Notes: generated by a model not told the origin, from the sequence alone. DNA of 64,000 bases from JAICJC01 sp963757605 (GCA_963757605.1 CAVWSF010000005.1:124001-188000); one strand, 5' to 3'; positions 49,438 through 59,924 are shown, counted from the stretch's first letter. Numbers and translations are program-made.

Positions 49438-51343
49438 CTATCCGGGAAGCTGGGCGAAATCCCCAAAGCTGCGGAGCCGGTCGCGAACATCCGCGACGAG
49501 CGTGAGCCGGTTTTGGCGGACGGCCTCGTCGTCGGACATGACGAGCACCTCGTCGAAGAAGCGCTCGATGGCGGGCGCCAGCTTCACCGCGGCCGCGTCT
49601 AGCGTCACGACGCCACCGCTCAAGAGGACCTCGGCGAGGGCGCGCTCGGCGGGATCCTCGAACAGGCTCTCGTCGACAGGCCCACCGGCGGTCTCGCCGG
49701 CGATCCGCGCGCAGCGCCCGTACGCGTCACGGACGGCGTCGCGCCGGGGCCCAGCGAAGGCGTGCAGGGCGCGGGCGAGGTTGGCGACGAGCACGGGCTC
49801 GGTCGAACCCGACCCGCGGGCCGCGCGCAGCTCCTCGATCGTCACGCCCTCGGCGAGCAGCACCGGCTCGAGCCGGTCGAGGACGAACCCGACCCCGCCC
49901 TCCCCGACGAGCGCCGGCAGATCCATCTGCCAGCCGCGATCGAGCGCGATCGCGACGAGGCCGGCGGCGGCGCGGCGCAGGCCGTAGGGGTCGCGGCTCC
50001 CGGTCGGCTCGAGCCCCGCCGCGAACGCGACCCGGACGGTGTCGCCCTTGTCGGCGACCGCCACCACGGCGCCGGCCGGGCTCGCGGGCAGTGCGCCGCC
50101 GGCCTCCTCGGGGCGGTGGTGCTCGTCAATCGCCGCGCACACGTCGGCCGGCTCGCCGGCCTCGGCCGCGTAGACCGAGCCGGCGTAGCCCTGGAGCGCC
50201 GAGAACTCGCCGACGAGGCGCGAGACCAGGTCGGCCTTGCACAGCTCGGCGGCCCGAAGGGCCGTGCCGCGGACGCCGGCGTCGAGGTCGTTTCGGTCAC
50301 AGAGCGCCTCGACCAGCGGGCCGAGGCGGGCGGTCTTGTCGGCGAGCGAGCCGCCGCCCTCGATGAAGCTCACCCGGTCGAGCTCGGCCACCATGGCGGC
50401 CAACCCGAGCCGGCGGTCGCGGTCGTAGGCGAAGCGGGCGTCATCGAGGCGACCGACGAGCACCTCCTCGTTGCCGCGCCTGACCACGTCGTCGTCGCCG
50501 CCGTTTGCGATCACGACGAACCGCGGCTCGAGCGCGCCGTCGGCCGTGCGGATCGGGAAGTAGCGCTGGTGGGACTGCATCGCCGTGATGGGGATCCGCT
50601 CCGGCAGGTCGAGGTAGCCGGTCGGGAACTCCGCCACGAGGACCCGGGGCCGCTCCACGAGGTAGACGACCTCCTCGAGCTTCGCCATCGGGTCGGTCCC
50701 CCGGTGCTCGGCGAGCGCGGCGCGGACCAGCGTGCGCCGCTCCTCCGCATCGACGAGCACCCCGTGGGCGCGCAGGTCGTCGAGGTAGGTCGCGGCCGAG
50801 CCGATCGGCACCGCGTCGCGCCCCGGACGCGGGCCGCGGCTGGCACCCGTCGCCGTGACACCGGCGACCTGAGCCGAGACCACGTCGGTGCCGAGCTTCA
50901 CGACGATCCAGCGGATCGGGCGCGAGAAGCGGCCGCCCGGCCAGCGCATCGTGCGCGGGAACTGGAGCCGGCCGACCGCGGCGGCGACGACGTCCGCGAC
51001 GAGCGCGGCCGCGGGCACGGCCGCGCCGTCGGAGACGGCCCAGACGAACCCGTCGCGCTCCTCGAGCCCCTCTGCCGCCAGGCCGTGCTTTCGCGCGAAG
51101 CCCTGGCGAGCCTGCTCGGGGGCGTCGGCGCGCGGGCCGCGCACCTCCTGCCGCTGCGCCTCGCGGGTGTTGGGGACGCCGCTCGCGATCGCAACGAGCC
51201 GGCGCGGCGCGACGTGCGCGACGACACCGGCGGCCGGGATCCCGGCTCGCTCCAGCTCCGCGGCGACGAGTCCCGGCAGCGCGTCTTCGACAATCCGGCA
51301 GTGCGACGCCGGCAGCTCCTCGCAGCCGATCTCGACCAGGAGG

Positions 51344-51351
<8 letters not shown>
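49438..51351 (-). CDS. glyS: Glycyl-tRNA synthetase beta subunit
   Basis: The beta subunit of the tetrameric enzyme binds tRNA and carries the C-terminal anticodon-binding domain. The 637-residue product begins LLVEIGCEELPASHCRIVED and has RTMRWPGGRFSRPIRWIV, ALQGYAGSVYAAEAGE and DPYGLRRAAAGLVAIALDRG. It is somewhat shorter than the E. coli protein. ATG 51351 overlaps glyQ by 8 nt. Confidence 0.96.
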
Positions 51352-52201
<850 letters not shown>

Positions 52202-52235
52202 CGGAGGCGCAAGCTATCAGGCGCGGCGCTCGGTG

Positions 52236-52970
52236 CTACGCGTGGAGCGTTCGCAGGCGGAAGCCGCCGTGATACTCGTACGTGGCCTCGACCACCCGGA
52301 CGGCATCGGCGGCGGCCGGCCGGGCGAGCGCTCCCGGCGCGAGCGGGCGCTCGACGAGCGCGGCGACGGCCTCGAGGCTGCCCGGCCGCAGCACGAACGC
52401 GCCGTCCTCGGCGGTGCAGCGCTCGCAGACGGCGCCGCCGGCGGCCGCCGAGTAGCCAACGAGCGCCGCGTCGGACCCGCACCCGGCGCACGACTCGAGG
52501 TGCGGCAGGTAGCCGGCGAGCGCGAGGAGTTTCAGCTGGAAGCCGAGACCGGCCGCCTCGAGCACCGGGTCCGGCCCGGCGTCGATCCCGCGCTCGAGCA
52601 GATCGAGGAACCGCACGAGGCCCTCGAAGACGCGCGGGTGCGGCTCGGGCTCGGGAAAGAGCTTCAGCACCGCCTCCGAGCCGATCTGGGCGACCGCGAG
52701 CGCGTACGGCGCCGCGCGCACGCCGGCGTGGGCGGACACGATGTCGGCGCCCGAGATCGTGTGCAGCTCGCCGCGGCCCTCGTGGAGCAGGAGCTGGGCG
52801 TGCGTGAGCGGCTCGAGCCGCCCCCCGAACCGCGACGTGGTCTTGCGGACGCCCTTGGCGATGGCGTTCACGCGCCCCCGCTCAGCGGTGTAGAGGTGAA
52901 GGACGCGGTCGGCCTCGCCGAAGCGCAGCGAGCGCAGGACGACCGCGTCGGCCTTGTACGTGCGTCCCAC
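52236..52970 (-). CDS. recO: DNA repair protein RecO
   Basis: RecO loads RecA in the RecFOR pathway. The 244-residue product has an N-terminal OB fold (ADAVVLRSLRFGEADRVLHL, GRVNAIAKGVRKTTSRFGG) and a C-terminal four-Cys zinc site (Cys161, Cys164, Cys182, Cys185). GTG 52970 is preceded by TACACT at 52977-52982, 6 nt upstream. It precedes glyQS with a 34-nt gap. Confidence 0.94.
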   Translation of the reverse strand: MGRTYKADAVVLRSLRFGEADRVLHLYTAERGRVNAIAKGVRKTTSRFGGRLEPLTHAQLLLHEGRGELHTISGADIVSAHAGVRAAPYALAVAQIGSEAVLKLFPEPEPHPRVFEGLVRFLDLLERGIDAGPDPVLEAAGLGFQLKLLALAGYLPHLESCAGCGSDAALVGYSAAAGGAVCERCTAEDGAFVLRPGSLEAVAALVERPLAPGALARPAAADAVRVVEATYEYHGGFRLRTLHA

Positions 52971-52976
52971 GGCCTC

Positions 52977-52986
52977 AGTGTAGGGT
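52977..52986. promoter_or_regulatory. Overlapping divergent -10 elements of recO and the GNAT gene
   Basis: The ten bases AGTGTAGGGT hold TACACT on the minus strand (52977-52982, 6 nt before the recO GTG) and TAGGGT on the plus strand (52981-52986, 6 nt before ATG 52993). The two hexamers share two base pairs, so polymerase should not occupy both at once. Confidence 0.6.
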
Positions 52987-52992
52987 GCCGCG

Positions 52993-53496
52993 ATGTCGGC
53001 GGACGTGGTGGTGCGGCCGGTCGAGCCGCAGGAGTACGAGGCGGTCGGCGACGTGACCGTCGCTGCCTACATGACGGTCGAGGGCTTCTCGCCCGGCGAG
53101 CGCTACCAGGCCGAGCTGCGCGACGTGGCGGGGCGGGTCGAGAGCGCGGAGGTGCTCGTCGCCGAGGCAGGCGACGGGCGGATCCTGGGCGCGGTCACGT
53201 TCGTCCCCGGCCCCGGGCCGCTCGCCGAGTTCGACGGGCCTGACGAGTCCGGCATGCGGATGCTGGCGGTCGACCCCGAGGCGCAGGGCAGCGGCGTCGG
53301 CCGGCTCCTGGCGCAGGCATGCGTCGACCGGGCGCGGGCCACGGGCCGCTCCCGGCTCGTGCTGCACACGACCGGGGCGATGGCCGGCGCCCACCGCCTC
53401 TACCGCGGCCTCGGCTTCGCGCGGACCCCCGAGCTCGACATGCGGACGCAGGGCGGGATGCTGCTCGAGGCCTACGTGTTCGAGCTCGCCGGCTAA
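52993..53496 (+). CDS. GNAT-family N-acetyltransferase
   Basis: The 167-residue product has the GNAT core with the acetyl-CoA loop MLAVDPEAQGSGVGRLLAQA and the C-terminal AGAHRLYRGLGFARTPELDM. The acceptor is unknown. ATG 52993 lies 6 nt after TAGGGT. It overlaps the end of the convergent hydrolase gene by 4 nt. Confidence 0.9.
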   Translation: MSADVVVRPVEPQEYEAVGDVTVAAYMTVEGFSPGERYQAELRDVAGRVESAEVLVAEAGDGRILGAVTFVPGPGPLAEFDGPDESGMRMLAVDPEAQGSGVGRLLAQACVDRARATGRSRLVLHTTGAMAGAHRLYRGLGFARTPELDMRTQGGMLLEAYVFELAG

Positions 53497-54338
53497 TCCT
53501 TGGCGGTGTGCTCGGCGATGGCCGCGGCGAGCGTCTCCCGGTCGGCCGGCTCGACGCCGTGCCCGGCGCCGTCGAGAAGCAGGAGCCGCGCTCCGGGGAT
53601 CGCCGCGGCCAGCGCTTCGCCGTGCGCGACCGGGAACATCGGGTCGGCGGTGCCGTGGACGACGAGCGTCGGCACGGAGATCGCCGAGACCGGCTCGCGC
53701 GGCGCCGCGCCCTCGATCAGCTCGTGGTTTCTCGCCGACGAGTAGCTCGAGGCGCGCTCCATGTCGCGGCGGACGAGGTCGCGCGCGAATGCCTCGTCGA
53801 ACGGGCGCCGGCCGCCCGTCAGGAGGCGCTGGTAGGCGATGAGGTGATCCAACGCCGCGTCTCGGTCCGCGGCGTCCGGCGGCGGCGTGCCCCAGAACTG
53901 CACGAGCTCCTCCGTGGGCCCCGGAAGCGGCGCCCGGTCGTCCCCGATCACCGACGACGTGCTGATCAGGACCAGCGACAGCACGCGGTCTGGATGGTCG
54001 ATGGCGAGCACCTGCGCGAGCGCGCCGCCCGCCGACACGCCCACGACGTGGGCGGCCGCGATGCCGTACGTGTCGAGCACGCCGGCTGCGTCCGCCACCA
54101 GGTCGGTGCCCGTGTAGCCGGGCCGGCCTGCGGGAGAGGTGACCGACCTGCCCGTGTCGCGCTGGTCGTAGCGGATCACAAACCGCCCGCGGAGAGCGAG
54201 CGTCGCGCAGAAGGCCTCGTCCCACCAGAGCATCGAGCCGCTGAGGCCCGCGACGAGCAGCACGGCCGGGTCGGCCGGGTCGCCGAAGGGCTCGGTGCAG
54301 ATGTCGACGCCGTTCGCCGTGACGATCCGCTCGGCCAT
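53493..54338 (-). CDS. Alpha/beta-fold hydrolase
   Basis: The 281-residue product has the nucleophile elbow GVSAGGALA, an oxyanion region near LLVAGLSGSMLWWDEAF, an acid in VHGTADPMFPV and the histidine in DGAGHGVEPADR. It resembles esterases and lactonases acting on small molecules; the substrate is unknown. It lies 5 nt downstream of ybaK. Confidence 0.88.
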   Translation of the reverse strand: MAERIVTANGVDICTEPFGDPADPAVLLVAGLSGSMLWWDEAFCATLALRGRFVIRYDQRDTGRSVTSPAGRPGYTGTDLVADAAGVLDTYGIAAAHVVGVSAGGALAQVLAIDHPDRVLSLVLISTSSVIGDDRAPLPGPTEELVQFWGTPPPDAADRDAALDHLIAYQRLLTGGRRPFDEAFARDLVRRDMERASSYSSARNHELIEGAAPREPVSAISVPTLVVHGTADPMFPVAHGEALAAAIPGARLLLLDGAGHGVEPADRETLAAAIAEHTAKD

Positions 54339-54343
54339 CGGCC

Positions 54344-54799
54344 TCAGGCGTTGACCGCCCGCACCTCGGCATGCGGGATCGCCGCGATCAGCCGCTCGGT
54401 CTCGACCTCGAACACCGCCCGCGGCGTGCCGGCGGCGCACCACACCGTCGCGAACCGGCGCAGCGACTCGTCGACGACCGTCCGCACCGGTTGCTCGTGC
54501 CCGAGCGGCGGCACGCCGCCGATCGCAAACCCGGTCGCCTCGCGTACCTCGTCCGGCGTCGCCCGGCGGATGTCGTCGCCCACGAGGGCCGTGTCGACCC
54601 GGCGGTCGCCCGCGCACAGAACGAGCACCGGCCCGTCGCCGTCGGCGAACACGAGCGACTTCACGATCTGGCCGAGCTCGCACCCGGCAGCCGAAGCGGC
54701 CTCCTCGGCCGTCCGGGTCGAGGCGTCGAGCTCCTGGACGTCGACGTCGAGGCCTGCGGCCTGGAGCCGCTCGGCCACCTTCAGGGCTGTCGGGTGCAT
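54344..54799 (-). CDS. YbaK/ProX-type aminoacyl-tRNA deacylase
   Basis: The family hydrolyses mischarged tRNAs in trans. The 151-residue product has AAGCELGQIVKSLVFADGDG with the key lysine, LCAGDRRVDTALVG, and the loop ATGFAIGGVPPLGHEQPVRT. ATG 54799 overlaps the end of mutM by 19 nt; the upstream ATG at 54868 would lie deep inside mutM and is rejected. Confidence 0.9.
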   Translation of the reverse strand: MHPTALKVAERLQAAGLDVDVQELDASTRTAEEAASAAGCELGQIVKSLVFADGDGPVLVLCAGDRRVDTALVGDDIRRATPDEVREATGFAIGGVPPLGHEQPVRTVVDESLRRFATVWCAAGTPRAVFEVETERLIAAIPHAEVRAVNA

Positions 54800-55608
54800 C
54801 TGGGGCACAGGTGGGTCCCGCGCTGGGCGACGCGGATCTTCTCGATGGGCGTGCCGCACCGCGGGCACGGCTCGCCGTCGCGATCGTACGCGTTGAAGCG
54901 CTCCTGCATCGCACCCGGCGCGCCGTCGGGGCCGCGGTAGTTCGAGATGCTGGCGCCCTGGTAGGCGATCCCGCGCTCGAGCGTCTCGACGACGGCGGCA
55001 TGGAGCCGCCGCACCTCCGCGGCCGTCAGCTCACCGCCGGGCCGCAGCGGATGGATGCGGGCCTGCCACAGCGCTTCGTCGGCGTAGATGTTGCCGACCC
55101 CGGCGACGATGCCCTGGTGCAGGAGCAGCGCCTTCACTGACGCCCGCCGGCCGGCCAGGTCGTGCCGGAACCGGCGCGGCGTCCACTCCTCGGAGAGCGG
55201 CTCGGGGCCGGCCCGCGGCCGCAGGTAGTCCTCGAGCCCGCCCGGCTCGATCAGGCGCCACGTCCCGAACCGGCGCTGATCGGCGTAGACGAGGGTCGCG
55301 CCGTCCCCGAGGCCGAGGACGGCGCGGACATGCGTCAGCTCCTCCCCCTCGCCGCGACGGTGGTGAAACCAGCCGGTCATGCGCAGGTGGACGACCAGCG
55401 TCCGGCCGGTGTCGAAGCCGAACAGCAGGTACTTGCCGCGCCGGCCCACCGCGGAGAACCGCTCGCCCAGGATCTCCGCCGCAACGGCAGCCGGGTCCTC
55501 CGGCGCCGTGAGGCGGCCGTCGATGATGTCCGCCTCCTCGATCGACCTGCCGACGAGCAGCGGCTCGAGGCCGCGGCGCACGGTCTCGACCTCGGGGAGC
55601 TCAGGCAC
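54781..55608 (-). CDS. mutM: Formamidopyrimidine-DNA glycosylase
   Basis: MutM (Fpg) removes 8-oxoguanine and opens the site. The 275-residue product has the N-terminal catalytic Pro in PELPEVETVRRGLEPLL, the helix-two-turn-helix (HQGIVAGVGNIYADEALW), and a C-terminal zinc finger (Cys248, Cys251, Cys268, Cys271). GTG 55608 gives the catalytic Pro at position 2. It lies 48 nt downstream of deoB. Confidence 0.96.
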   Translation of the reverse strand: MPELPEVETVRRGLEPLLVGRSIEEADIIDGRLTAPEDPAAVAAEILGERFSAVGRRGKYLLFGFDTGRTLVVHLRMTGWFHHRRGEGEELTHVRAVLGLGDGATLVYADQRRFGTWRLIEPGGLEDYLRPRAGPEPLSEEWTPRRFRHDLAGRRASVKALLLHQGIVAGVGNIYADEALWQARIHPLRPGGELTAAEVRRLHAAVVETLERGIAYQGASISNYRGPDGAPGAMQERFNAYDRDGEPCPRCGTPIEKIRVAQRGTHLCPRCTRQP

Positions 55609-55656
55609 GGCGTGACCTCATGAGCCGCATTCTGGCCGACGGGCCGGGGTGCGGTT

Positions 55657-56820
55657 TCAGACGACCGGCGTGCCGGGCAGATCCGTTGGCGCCGCCCCCA
55701 TCACGACCCGCATGACGGTCGCGCCGACGTCGGCGAACGTGTCGCCGTCGTGGCGGTGGCCGACGAGCGGCGCCCCCGGCACGTGCGCGACCAGGAGGCC
55801 GTGCTCGCGCGAGTGGTCGGTCGAGGCCGTCGTCGGGTCGCAGCCGTGGTCCGACGTGAGGACGAGCAGGTCGCCGTGGCGCATCGCGGCCAGGATGCCG
55901 GGGAGGCCGGCGTCGAACTCCTCGAGCGCGTCGGCGAACCCGCGCGGGTCGTTCCGGTGGCCCCAGAGCATGTCCGTCTCGACGAGGTTCGTGAAGACCA
56001 GGCTGCCGTCGGCGGCGGTCCGCATCAGCTCCTCGGTCGCGGCGATCCCCTGCGCGTTGGACTCGGTCGGATGGCTGGTGTCGATGTCGCAGCCGGCGAA
56101 GATGTCGCCGATCTTCCCCACGCCGTGCACCGTCATCCCCGCCTCGCGCAGGCGCTGGAGGTGATTCGGCCGGGGCGGCTCGAGCGAGAAGTCGTGCCGC
56201 CGCGGAGTCCGCCGGTAGTCGCCCTCGGAGCCTTCGAACGGCCGCGCGATCACCCGCCCCACCGCGTGCTCGCCCTGCAGGATCCCGCGCGCAGTGCGGC
56301 AGGCCTCGTAGAGCTCCTCGAGCGGGATCACGCCCTCGTGGGCCGCGATCTGAAAGACGCTGTCGGCCGACGTGTAGACGATCCAGCTCCCGGTGCGCTC
56401 GTGCTCGGCGCCGAGCCGCTGGATGATCTCCGTGCCCGACGCGGCCACGTTCCCGAGCACCCCGCGCCCGGTCGCGCGCGAGAACTCCCCGAGGATCTCG
56501 TCCGGGAACCCGTGCGGGTAGGTCGGGAACGGCCGCTCGGTGACGATGCCCATCATCTCCCAGTGCCCGGTGGTCGTGTCCATCCCCTTCGAGCGCTCGA
56601 CCAGGCGGCCCCACACCGCCGGCGCGTCGGCGCGGGGCGGGCAGCCGTGCACCTCCATCACGTTGCCGAGCCCGAGGGCCTGCATGGCGGGCACCTCCAG
56701 CCCGCCCACCGCCTCGGCGGTGTGGGCGAGCGTCGAGGATCCCTCGGTGCCGTACTCCGCCGCGTCCGGCAGGTCTCCCACACCGACGGCGTCGAGGACG
56801 ATGACGCAGGCGCGGGGCAT
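55657..56820 (-). CDS. deoB: Phosphopentomutase
   Basis: DeoB interconverts (deoxy)ribose 1- and 5-phosphates in nucleoside salvage. The 387-residue product is an alkaline-phosphatase-type enzyme with VIVLDAVGVGDLPDAAEYG, GMDTTTGHWEMMG (catalytic Thr), NLVETDMLWGHRNDPRGFAD and LTSDHGCDPT. ATG 56820 is preceded by TAATCT at 56827-56832, 6 nt away, overlapping the stop of the kinase gene. Confidence 0.96.
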   Translation of the reverse strand: MPRACVIVLDAVGVGDLPDAAEYGTEGSSTLAHTAEAVGGLEVPAMQALGLGNVMEVHGCPPRADAPAVWGRLVERSKGMDTTTGHWEMMGIVTERPFPTYPHGFPDEILGEFSRATGRGVLGNVAASGTEIIQRLGAEHERTGSWIVYTSADSVFQIAAHEGVIPLEELYEACRTARGILQGEHAVGRVIARPFEGSEGDYRRTPRRHDFSLEPPRPNHLQRLREAGMTVHGVGKIGDIFAGCDIDTSHPTESNAQGIAATEELMRTAADGSLVFTNLVETDMLWGHRNDPRGFADALEEFDAGLPGILAAMRHGDLLVLTSDHGCDPTTASTDHSREHGLLVAHVPGAPLVGHRHDGDTFADVGATVMRVVMGAAPTDLPGTPVV

Positions 56821-56829
56821 GGGGCGAGA

Positions 56830-58770
56830 TTAGTCCAGAGGTAGGCCGAAGCGCGCGGTGGTGCCCTCGCTGGGCCGGCTCTCGATCGCGAAGTCGCCGC
56901 CGGCCAGCCGCAGCCGCTCGGCGACCGCCTCCAGCCCGAGGTGCAGGCGCATTCGGCTTCGGTCGCGGGCGCGGGCCATGTCGAACCCCGAGCCGTCGTC
57001 GCGGACGACGCCCTCGAGGCGACCGTTGGCCGACGTGAGCGAGACCTCGAGGCGGGTCGCGCGGGAGTGCTTGCGCGCGTTTGCGACGAGCTCCTGCACC
57101 GTCCGGTAGACGAGCGACTCGGTGCTCGGCGGGAGCCGCGCGACGTCGATGGTGACGGCGGCCTGGATCCCCATGTCGCGCCGCATCTGGTCGAGCAGCT
57201 CGCCGACGGCGTGCCCCAGGCCGTGCGACTCGAGGAGCGGCGGGCGGATCTCGAACATGAGCCGGCGGGTGCGGTCGAGGGTCGAGGAGAGCAGGACGCG
57301 GGCGTCGGTCAGCGCGGTCGGCACGCCCGTCCCGCTGGCCCGGGCGGCGCGCAGGACGCGGTCGATCGAAAGCAGGCTGCCCGTGAGCACCTGGATCGTG
57401 TCGTCGTGCAGGTCGGCGGCGATCCGGGCCCGCTCCTCGTCCTCGGCCTTCAGCATGCGGGCGAGGACGTCGACGCGCATGCGCTCGCTCTCCCGCAGGG
57501 CCTCCCGGGCCCGCTCGCGCTCGATCGCAAGCCGGGCGATCGACACGGCCAGCTCGACGACGCGGATGTCGGCGTCGGACGGCGCCCGCGACTCGCCGAA
57601 GTAGAGGGCGATCGTGGCCGGGACGCTGCCGTCGGCGGCGAGCACGGGCGCCGACCAGCACGCCTTCAGGTCGTGGCTCATCGCGAGCTCGGCGAACGCC
57701 GCCCACAGGGGATCGGAGGCGATGTCGACGACGTAGACCGGCTCCCGGCGGTGGACGGCCGTGCCGCACGATCCCGCCCGCGCGCCGACGGCGGCGCCGT
57801 CGATGGCCGCGAGGTAGGCCGCCGGGAGGCTCGGCCCGGCGAACGGGTGCAGGCGGCCGCCGTCCTCGGACACCCGCATGACGCCGCAGACGGCCCCCTG
57901 ACAGTGGTCCTCGACCAGGAGCGCCAGCCGGCGCAGGACGTCTTCGAGCGGCGTCTCGGCCGCCACCATCTCGAGCAGCCGCATCTCCGCCGATGCGAGC
58001 CGCTCGGCCGTCCGCCGCTCCGTCACGTCCGTGAAGGAGAGCGCCACGCCATGCGCGCGGCCGTCGCCGTTCCCGCCCAGGGGCTGGGAGTTGAGCGACA
58101 GCCACACCATGCGCCCGTCGCCCGCCCGGAGGCCGCGCACAACGTCGTCGTGCGCGCGGCCGGTGCGGAGCGTGTCGACCGCCGGCAGCTCGTCCGGCGG
58201 GGCGGGCGTGCCGTCCTCGCGTACCGCCGCCCACAGACCGTCGCCGAGCCGCGTTCCGATGAAGCGCTCGCGGTCGAGCCGCAGGATGCGCTCGGCGCTC
58301 GCGTTGCACGCCGTGATGCGGCCCTCGGCGTCGACCAGGATGACACCCTCCGCCATCGAGGCGACGACCGACTGGTAGCGGGCTTCGCTGGCGTCGAGCT
58401 CGTGATAGGCGGTCGTGTCGGAGACGACGATCCAGAGCCCCTCCGGGAACCCGTCCGTCTCCGGCAGCGGGTGGTAGTCGACCCGAAGCGCGCGCCCGTC
58501 GGCCTCGGCGAACATGCCGAGAACCGGGGTGCGCGTCCGCATCACCCGCCGGCACAGGCTGGGCGTGTCGGCCGAGAGGCCCGCGAAGGCGTCGGTCACG
58601 CGCACGCCCAGGAGCTCCCAGCCCGAGCGGCCGGTGAGGGCGGCCAGCGCCGCGTTCACCCGCGTCAGGCGCAGGTCGCCGTCCAAGAGGGCGCAGCCGA
58701 CCGGCACGCTCTCGAGGATCGATTCGAGAAGCATGACGGGCGCCGCTGCCGCCGGCGTGTGACCGTGCAC
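56830..58770 (-). CDS. PAS/GAF sensor histidine kinase, NarL type, without adjacent regulator
   Basis: The 646-residue product has two PAS domains (about 10-115 and 130-255), a GAF domain (about 265-420), a HisKA_3 dimerisation domain with phospho-His in ARIAADLHDDTIQVLTGSLL, and a HATPase domain (ELVANARKHSRATRLEVSL, VVRDDGSGFD, HLGLEAVAERLRLAGG). No signal peptide or membrane span is evident, so it is cytosolic. GTG 58770 is chosen; TTG 58827 would start upstream of a TACACT hexamer. No response regulator is nearby. Confidence 0.88.
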   Translation of the reverse strand: MHGHTPAAAAPVMLLESILESVPVGCALLDGDLRLTRVNAALAALTGRSGWELLGVRVTDAFAGLSADTPSLCRRVMRTRTPVLGMFAEADGRALRVDYHPLPETDGFPEGLWIVVSDTTAYHELDASEARYQSVVASMAEGVILVDAEGRITACNASAERILRLDRERFIGTRLGDGLWAAVREDGTPAPPDELPAVDTLRTGRAHDDVVRGLRAGDGRMVWLSLNSQPLGGNGDGRAHGVALSFTDVTERRTAERLASAEMRLLEMVAAETPLEDVLRRLALLVEDHCQGAVCGVMRVSEDGGRLHPFAGPSLPAAYLAAIDGAAVGARAGSCGTAVHRREPVYVVDIASDPLWAAFAELAMSHDLKACWSAPVLAADGSVPATIALYFGESRAPSDADIRVVELAVSIARLAIERERAREALRESERMRVDVLARMLKAEDEERARIAADLHDDTIQVLTGSLLSIDRVLRAARASGTGVPTALTDARVLLSSTLDRTRRLMFEIRPPLLESHGLGHAVGELLDQMRRDMGIQAAVTIDVARLPPSTESLVYRTVQELVANARKHSRATRLEVSLTSANGRLEGVVRDDGSGFDMARARDRSRMRLHLGLEAVAERLRLAGGDFAIESRPSEGTTARFGLPLD

Positions 58771-58856
58771 CGTCTCCAGGGGGTCCTCTGGGCTCGGGGC
58801 CGGGGAGTGTACCGACCCTGGGCGCAATTTGCTGGCGATTTGCCTGGAGGACGCTG

Positions 58857-59738
58857 TCAGGCGCGCGGGTGCGCCTTGAAGTACGCCTTGCGCACGTGGT
58901 CGGCGGAAACGTGCGTGTAGACCTGCGTCGTCTCGATGGAGGCGTGCCCGAGCATCTCCTGCACGCTTCGCAGGTCGCAGCCGCCCTCGATCAGGTGGGT
59001 CGCGAACGAGTGGCGCAGCGTGTGGGGCGTGACGTCGCTCGCGACACCCGCACGGCGGGCGTGGTCGCGGACGAGCTGGAACACCGCCTGGCGGGTGATG
59101 CCACGGCCGCGGTGGTTCAGGAAGAGGACGTCGCCGCGCTGGGTACGGCCGAGGTACGGCCGGCCGCGCTGGAGGTAGGCCCGGGTGGCGTCGATCGCGC
59201 CCTTCCCCATCGGCACGACCCGCTGCTTGGCGCCCTTGCCCATGCAGCGCACGAGCCCCTCGTCGAGATCGACGTCCGAGACGCGCAGCGACACGAGCTC
59301 CGAGACCCGCAGGCCCGCGCCGTACAGGAGCTCCAGCATCGCCCGGTCGCGCAGCCCCCGCGGCGAGCCGTCCGGAGCGGTGACGATGGCCTCCGCCTCG
59401 GCCTTCGTGAGCGGCTTCGGGAGCGAGCGGCCGAGCCGCGGGAGCGGCACGGTGCGGCCCGCGTCGCCGCGCCCGCCCTCACGAGCGCGGTGCTTCAGGA
59501 AGGCGCGCACCGCGGCCAGCCGGCGGCGGACGGTGGCCGGCGAGAGCCCGCGGTCGCGCAGTGCAACCGCGTACTCGTCGAGGACGCCCACGGCGATGGT
59601 GTCGGGGTCCTCGTGCTCGACGAAGTCGCCGAGGTCGATCAGGTCGCGCCGGTATGCCTCGACCGTGTGCGGCGAGGCCCCGCGCTCGAGCTGCAGGTGG
59701 GTCAGGAAATCCGCGAGCTTCGAGTCGTAGTCGCGCAC
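58857..59738 (-). CDS. xerD: Site-specific tyrosine recombinase XerD/XerC
   Basis: Xer recombinases resolve chromosome dimers at dif. The 293-residue product has the SAM-like N-terminal domain (FLTHLQLERGASPHTVEAYR) and the catalytic residues Arg144 (GAGLRVSEL), His239 and Arg242 (PHTLRHSFATHL), His265 (LGHASIETTQVYTHV) and Tyr274. GTG 59738 gives family length; a longer frame reading into the repeat at 59801 is rejected. XerD fits better than XerC by neighbourhood. Confidence 0.92.
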   Translation of the reverse strand: MRDYDSKLADFLTHLQLERGASPHTVEAYRRDLIDLGDFVEHEDPDTIAVGVLDEYAVALRDRGLSPATVRRRLAAVRAFLKHRAREGGRGDAGRTVPLPRLGRSLPKPLTKAEAEAIVTAPDGSPRGLRDRAMLELLYGAGLRVSELVSLRVSDVDLDEGLVRCMGKGAKQRVVPMGKGAIDATRAYLQRGRPYLGRTQRGDVLFLNHRGRGITRQAVFQLVRDHARRAGVASDVTPHTLRHSFATHLIEGGCDLRSVQEMLGHASIETTQVYTHVSADHVRKAYFKAHPRA

Positions 59739-59800
59739 CGCCCGGCTTTTCGCCGCACGTGCGGGGATTCCTGCCGAGATGAATGGTTCCCCACCCCCGG

Positions 59801-59887
59801 GCGCCTGGACGTCCATCTGTCGTGGATCGGCGCGATGCAGTTGCGCTACGGCTGCGAACCGTCGCGTCCTAGCGAGGCTCGGTTCTC
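59801..59887. repeat. Degenerate relative of the 1.8-kb element
   Basis: Three blocks shared with the inside of the element at 1767-2027 occur in the same order: GCGCCTGGACGTCCA (59801-59815; 1793-1807), CGGCTGCGAACCGTCGC (59849-59865; 1840-1856) and GCTCGGTTCTC (59877-59887; 1919-1929). The terminal inverted repeats are absent. It fills most of the 186-bp gap between ald and xerD; nothing else is seen there. Confidence 0.6.
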
Positions 59888-59924
59888 ACCGCCCAGGACA
59901 TCACGGGGCCGGGAAACCAGTCAT

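Noticed and set aside
48087..49490. Upstream extension of the ppdK frame to 49490
   Set aside because: The extension is antisense-like Arg/Gly/Pro-rich sequence crossing ppsR in another frame; a promoter hexamer and GTG at 48086 mark the true start.
54800..54868. Upstream ATG at 54868 for the YbaK-type gene
   Set aside because: It lies deep inside mutM and adds Arg/Pro-rich sequence unrelated to the family.
59739..59816. N-terminal extension of xerD into the repeat region
   Set aside because: The added residues lie outside the recombinase fold and are encoded by the repeat block; GTG 59738 gives family length.
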